Assembly: GCF_030398335.1 (NCBI RefSeq)
Contig: NZ_JAOAOP010000002.1
Location: forward strand, 62,001 to 126,000
DNA length: 64,000 nt
Direction: 5' to 3'
Source of the DNA: Aquibium sp. A9E412
GTDB taxonomy: Bacteria; Pseudomonadota; Alphaproteobacteria; Rhizobiales; Rhizobiaceae
Shown: in pieces, positions 59,690 to 64,000 of the stretch
Numbering within the stretch: position 1 is the first letter of the stretch
Layout of the letters: each line of letters begins with the position of its first letter
Translations under genes and position numbers: made by a program
Notes under the pieces: model-generated
Seen by the model: only the letters and a program-made list of their open reading frames with translations
The model's database searches: none
Told to the model about the DNA's origin: nothing

Positions 59690-60738
59690 AGCTCCAGGTC
59701 CCCGCCCGGCAGCGGCGCGAAATAGGCCTCGATGTCGGCCGCATCGACGGCCTCGAGCGTGGCCGGGCGCCACGCGGGCTGCGAGCCCTTGTCGATGATG
59801 GCGGCGCGGATGCCCTCGTAGAAGTCGTGCCCGGCGAGCATGCGGTTGAGGATGCGGAACTCCATGCGCATGCACTCGTCCATGCTCAGCATGGCGCCGG
59901 CGCCGATCTGCCGGAAGGCGACGTTGAGGCTGGTCGGCGAGCGCGCGGCGAGCGTGTCGAGCGTGGCGCGGGCGAAATCGTCGCCGTCGTCGGCGAGCAG
60001 CCGCAGGCTGGCCACCACATCCTCCAGACGGTCGCGCGAGAAGCAGTGGGCGATGGCGTGCAGCGCCGCCTCGTCGATGCCGCGCGGCTCGTCGACGCAG
60101 AAGTCGCGCAGCGGGGCGGCCGGATCGCCGCTCTCGCAGAGCGCAGCGAGCAGCGCCGGCAGGTTGCCGGCGTCGACCGCGTGCGTGGCCAGCCCCGCCC
60201 ACAGCGCGTCGCCGCGGCGGATGCGCTGGCCGGTGAGGCCGAGATACATGCCGAAGCTGCGCGGCAGTTCCGCCAGCAGCCGGCTGCCGCCGACGTCGGG
60301 AAAGAAGCCGATGCCGACCTCGGGCATGGCGAACACCGCGTTCTCCGTCATCACCCGGTGCGAGCCGTGGAACGAGACGCCGACGCCGCCGCCCATGACG
60401 ATGCCGTCGACGAGCGCCACATAGGGCTTGGGGAAGCGGGCGATCGCGGCGTTGAGCCGGTACTCGTCGGCGAAGAAGCCGACCGGCGGATTGCCGGCCC
60501 GGCCGGCCTCGTAGATGTCGAGGATGTCGCCGCCGGCGGAAAAGGCACGGCCCTCGGCGCGGATGACGACCAGCGCCACCTCGGCATCCGCGGCCCAGGC
60601 GTCGAGCGCGCGATGCAGCGCAAGCACCATGCGGTGGTTGACGGCGTTGAGCGCCTTCGGCCGGGTCAGGGTGACGATGCCCGCCCTGCCCGCGATCTCG
60701 AAGCGAATGTCGTCGCCGCCGCCGAAGTCGCGCTCCAA
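59686..60738 (-). CDS. enoyl-CoA hydratase/3-hydroxyisobutyryl-CoA hydrolase family protein
   Basis: 350 residues, the length of HIBCH-type crotonases. FSAGGDILDIYEAGRAG and IVMGGGVGVSFHGSHRVMTE are the CoA/oxyanion segments; FAMPEVGIGFFPDVGGSRLL keeps the catalytic Glu. The C-terminal ECH_2 part (MEFRILNRMLAGHDFYEGIR, AIIDKGSQPAW) is intact. Probably hydrolyses 3-hydroxyisobutyryl-CoA in valine breakdown. TTG start at 60738, accepted because GGGAGG is 6 bases before it and no other start is near. Divergent from hemB. Confidence 0.87.
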   Translation of the reverse strand: MERDFGGGDDIRFEIAGRAGIVTLTRPKALNAVNHRMVLALHRALDAWAADAEVALVVIRAEGRAFSAGGDILDIYEAGRAGNPPVGFFADEYRLNAAIARFPKPYVALVDGIVMGGGVGVSFHGSHRVMTENAVFAMPEVGIGFFPDVGGSRLLAELPRSFGMYLGLTGQRIRRGDALWAGLATHAVDAGNLPALLAALCESGDPAAPLRDFCVDEPRGIDEAALHAIAHCFSRDRLEDVVASLRLLADDGDDFARATLDTLAARSPTSLNVAFRQIGAGAMLSMDECMRMEFRILNRMLAGHDFYEGIRAAIIDKGSQPAWRPATLEAVDAADIEAYFAPLPGGDLEL

Positions 60739-60877
60739 CGCTACCTCCCTGCCCCTTCCCCCACCGGTGCTTATTGGCGCGCCGCGCCGGCGTCAATGGC
60801 GCCCGCGCCGCGGCACGGCGGGCTTGGTGCGCGGGTCCGGCGCGTGATAAAAGCGCCGTGACAAGCGAGGGTGTGCG

Positions 60878-61909
<1,032 letters not shown>

Positions 61910-61989
61910 GGCGGCCCGGCAAGCGGCCGGCGGCCCGGAGCCGCGCCTTGAATCGCGCCGCCGCGTCCCCATCTGCACGGTAACGCAAG

Positions 61990-62484
61990 ATGACCGACGA
62001 GGACCGCGCGCAGATGACGGCACGCACCGCCGAAGGCGAGGTGATCGCCACCCGACACGACGACCGCAGGCTCTACGAGGGCGTGCGCACGCGGCGCGTC
62101 CTGGCGTTCCTCATCGACTACGTGACGATCGGCATCCTGTTCATCCCGTTCGCCATCCTGGTCTTCCTGCTCGGCCTTCTCACGCTCGGCCTCGGCTGGT
62201 TCCTGTACGGCGTGCTCGGTCCGGCGGTGGCGCTGATCTACGTCGCCATGACGCTCGGCAGCCCGCGCCAGGCCACGCTCGGCATGCGCATGACCGGCGT
62301 GCGGCTGGAGCGGCTCGACGGCGGCCGCGTCGATTCCCTGCTCGCCGTCGTGCACACGGTGCTGTTCTGGGCCGGCAACGTCATCCTGACGCCGCTCATC
62401 CTGCTCGCCGCGCTGGTGCTCGACCGCAAGCGCACCGTGCACGACCTGCTGCTCGGCACCGTTGTCACCCGCGCCGACCGCTAG
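61990..62484 (+). CDS. RDD family membrane protein
   Basis: 164 residues. RDD domain: RVLAFLIDYVTIGILFIPFA (with the Arg/Asp pair), ILVFLLGLLTLGLGWFLYGV, GSPRQATLGMRMTGVRLERL, and the last Asp as LDRKRTVHDLLLGTVVTR. Three to four helices in the inner membrane; transport of Na+/H+ has been reported for some RDD proteins, function here unknown. It is regularly next to hemB in the order. Its TAG stop adjoins the 5' end of repeat copy E. Confidence 0.87.
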   Translation: MTDEDRAQMTARTAEGEVIATRHDDRRLYEGVRTRRVLAFLIDYVTIGILFIPFAILVFLLGLLTLGLGWFLYGVLGPAVALIYVAMTLGSPRQATLGMRMTGVRLERLDGGRVDSLLAVVHTVLFWAGNVILTPLILLAALVLDRKRTVHDLLLGTVVTRADR

Positions 62485-62487
62485 CGC

Positions 62488-62586
62488 CGCTCTGCGTTTC
62501 ACGGAATCGCAGATCGGCTCTAACGCGTTGTTTTCACGCGTTTTCCGAACGGCGAAACGGTTTCCACTTCGCCTGGAAACGCTATA
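62488..62586 (+). repeat. intergenic repeat family, copy E (tandem, upstream unit)
   Basis: Best preserved copy: TCTGCGTTTCACGGAATCGC, AGATCGGCTCTAACGCG, TTGTTTTCACGCGTTTTCCG, AACGGCGAAACG, hairpin GTTTCCA-CTTCGCC-TGGAAAC and the end CGCTATAG. Starts next to the RDD stop (TAG, 62482-62484) in the same orientation as that gene. Confidence 0.88.
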
Positions 62587-62689
62587 GCGCCGCTCTGCCT
62601 ATCGCGGAAGCGCAGACCGGCACCAAGCTATTGTCTTGACGCGTTTGCGGACGGCGAGCCGGCGTCCACTTCGCCCGGAAACGCCATAG
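62587..62689 (+). repeat. intergenic repeat family, copy F (tandem, downstream unit)
   Basis: Diverged second unit: CGCCGCTCTGCCTATCGCGG, AAGCGCAGACCGG, CTATTGTCTTGACGCGTTTG, GGACGGCGAGCCGG, GTCCACTTCGCCCGGAAACG and the end GCCATAG. The hairpin has a mismatch (GTCCA against CGGAAAC). It joins copy E without a gap. Confidence 0.85.
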
Positions 62690-62897
62690 ACGGCAGCGGC
62701 GCGACGCCGTTTGCCGTCTCGCGGCCCCGCGCCGCCCATGCTGCGCCTCGGCGCGCCGGCGGAACGGTTTTCCGCCGCCGCCGCGCCAGGCGCAAGCGCC
62801 CTGCCCCGCACGCCCCATCCTCGGCCAAGAACGGTCTTGCGGCCGCTCCGCCCGGCAGTATGCTCGCGGCCAATCGAGGGGCGGCGGCAGCACCGGC
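62690..62897. other. intergenic region without a gene
   Basis: With the tandem repeats before it, this makes a 413-bp gap. It holds a hairpin GGCGGAA-CGGTT-TTCCGCC (62758-62776), no clear promoter and no convincing gene. The SLC13 start codon is preceded only by a weak GGCGGCAG site. Confidence 0.5.
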
Positions 62898-64000
62898 ATG
62901 GCGGACATCCACCTGTGGGCGACCTATCTGATCATCGTCGGCACGATGGTCGGCTATGCCAGCGAGCGCCTGTCGCTCGAGATGGTGGCGCTCGGCGGGC
63001 TGGTCGCTTTCCTCGCCCTGTTCACCCTGGTGCCCTATGACGGGGCGGCCTACGGCCCGCTCGGACCGGCGGAGCTGCTCGCCGGTTTCGCCAACCCGGC
63101 GCTGGCCACCGTTCTGGCGCTGCTGATCGTCGGCCAGGGGCTGTTCGCCACCGACGCGATGGACGGCCCGGCGCGCATGATCGCGCGGCTGGCCGGCGGC
63201 TCGACGGCGCGCACCATGGTGATCACGCTCCTGGCGGCGGCGGCGCTGAGCGCGGTGCTCAACAACACGCCCGTGGTGGTGATCTTCATCCCCGTCCTGA
63301 CCGTGCTCGCCGCGCAGCGCAACTTCGCCCTGTCGAAGGCGCTGATGCCGCTGTCCTTCCTGTCGATCCTCGGCGGCATGACGACGCTGATCGGCTCGTC
63401 GACCAACCTGCTGGTCGCCGGCGTGGCGGCGGGCGCGGGCATCGAGATCGGCTTCTTCGACATCACCGTGCCGGGGCTCATCCTGGCGGCGGCCGGCGCG
63501 GCCTACGTCATCGGCCTGATGCCGCGCATCCTGCGCGACCGCGGCAGCACGCAGGCCTTCCGCCGGCTGCAGTCGGGCACCCAGTTCATCGGCGAGATCC
63601 GGCTCGGGCCGCGCCATCCCTTCCTCAACATCGAATCGCGCGCCGGCCTGTTTCCCGGCCTCGGCGAGATGACGCCGCGGCTCATCGTGCGGCGCGGCAT
63701 CCGCTTCTATCCGCCGTTCGAGAACCTCGTCCTGTCGGAGGGCGACCGGCTGGTGTTCAGCGCCACGCGGCAGGCGGTGATGCAGGCGCTGTCGCGCGGG
63801 GCGGCGCGCGCCGGCGGCAGCGAGGCGGCCGAGCCGGAGCAAGCGGTGGAGGCGCAGGCCGCCGCCGCGGGTCCGCCGGGAGCCGACTACAACGTGGCCG
63901 AGGCGGTCATCCCGCCCGGCTCGCGCCACGCCGGCCGCACCATCCGCAACGCCGGCGTCGAGACGCTGCACGGCGTCGACATGCTGGGCGTGCAGCGCAA
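62898..64000 (+). CDS. SLC13 family permease with RCK_C domains (3' end missing)
   Basis: Open from ATG 62898 to the window end (367 codons). Hydrophobic helices start at once (YLIIVGTMVGYASERLSLEM, ATVLALLIVGQGLFATDAM). The transporter signatures are VLNNTPVVVIFIPVL (substrate/ion helix hairpin) and MTTLIGSSTNLLVAGVAAGA. After residue ~225 comes a first TrkA-C (RCK_C) domain (GEMTPRLIVRRGIRFYPPFE, LSEGDRLVFSATR), an acidic Ala linker and the start of a second (VAEAVIPPGSRHAGRTIRNA). This is the layout of SLC13 sulfate or dicarboxylate permeases with cytosolic RCK insert, about 590 residues in full. The ion cannot be told. Confidence 0.88.
   Translation, partial: MADIHLWATYLIIVGTMVGYASERLSLEMVALGGLVAFLALFTLVPYDGAAYGPLGPAELLAGFANPALATVLALLIVGQGLFATDAMDGPARMIARLAGGSTARTMVITLLAAAALSAVLNNTPVVVIFIPVLTVLAAQRNFALSKALMPLSFLSILGGMTTLIGSSTNLLVAGVAAGAGIEIGFFDITVPGLILAAAGAAYVIGLMPRILRDRGSTQAFRRLQSGTQFIGEIRLGPRHPFLNIESRAGLFPGLGEMTPRLIVRRGIRFYPPFENLVLSEGDRLVFSATRQAVMQALSRGAARAGGSEAAEPEQAVEAQAAAAGPPGADYNVAEAVIPPGSRHAGRTIRNAGVETLHGVDMLGVQR

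Overview
The window is a 64 kb, very GC-rich, gene-dense chromosomal segment of an alphaproteobacterium, most likely of the order Hyphomicrobiales (Rhizobiales). This placement is an inference. It rests on gene order typical of that group (HU-lon-clpX-clpP; plsX-fabH-ihfA-MerR; glyA-nrdR-ribD-ribE-ribH-nusB), an LdtR-type MarR regulator next to an L,D-transpeptidase, a short type 2 ArgC, a Mg-type ALA dehydratase, a K+-independent H+-pyrophosphatase, and small families (DUF2842, DUF6163, DUF2189) common in that order. I see no transposase, phage gene, CRISPR array or rRNA. The single RNA gene is a tRNA-Pro(GGG).

Layout. 1-3071: overlapping polysaccharide-modification cassette (two CgeB-like glycosyltransferases, a UDP-glucuronate decarboxylase-like epimerase, a methyltransferase). 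3217-5069: small membrane protein, ferritin-like protein and manganese catalase. 5436-10820: HU, Lon, ClpX and ClpP. 10943-15846: FAD oxidoreductase, cytochrome P450, DUF4239 membrane protein and a secreted serine hydrolase. 16133-19530: zinc uptake (zur-znuB-znuC divergent from znuA, with two Zur boxes between them). 19591-24273: MetY, CoA-binding protein, two crotonases and a thioesterase. 24342-27544: rplM-rpsI, agmatinase and argC. 27594-29153: heme A synthase and DUF2842. 29160-38543: exopolysaccharide locus (deacetylase, GNAT enzyme, chain-length copolymerase, export lipoprotein, GT4 glycosyltransferase, priming sugar transferase, polymerase/ligase), running into the tRNA-Pro gene. 38843-40958: GST/TetR divergent pair and a small ATPase. 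41114-46048: lipid synthesis and envelope genes divergent from bamE. 46169-54307: H+-PPase, MFS transporter, nusB, riboflavin genes, nrdR and glyA. 54519-59069: asparagine synthase, L,D-transpeptidase, DUF2189 and LdtR. 59267-64000: DUF6163, 3-hydroxyisobutyryl-CoA hydrolase-like protein, hemB, RDD protein and a truncated SLC13 permease.

The most notable non-coding signal is a family of about 95-100 bp intergenic repeats. There are six copies, two of them in tandem. All lie at gene 3' ends, and four are at or within a few bases of a stop codon. Each intact copy ends in a perfect 7-bp stem-loop. Other points of interest are a chain-length copolymerase whose C-terminal tyrosine-kinase domain has lost its nucleotide-binding motifs, two mirror-image Zur boxes two helical turns apart, paired palindromic operators between GST and TetR, tandem hairpins in the rplM leader, and a polymerase/ligase gene whose stop codon lies inside the tRNA.

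The sequence was read by eye. Family names come from motif and length recognition, not database searches. Promoter and terminator calls are pattern matches only.
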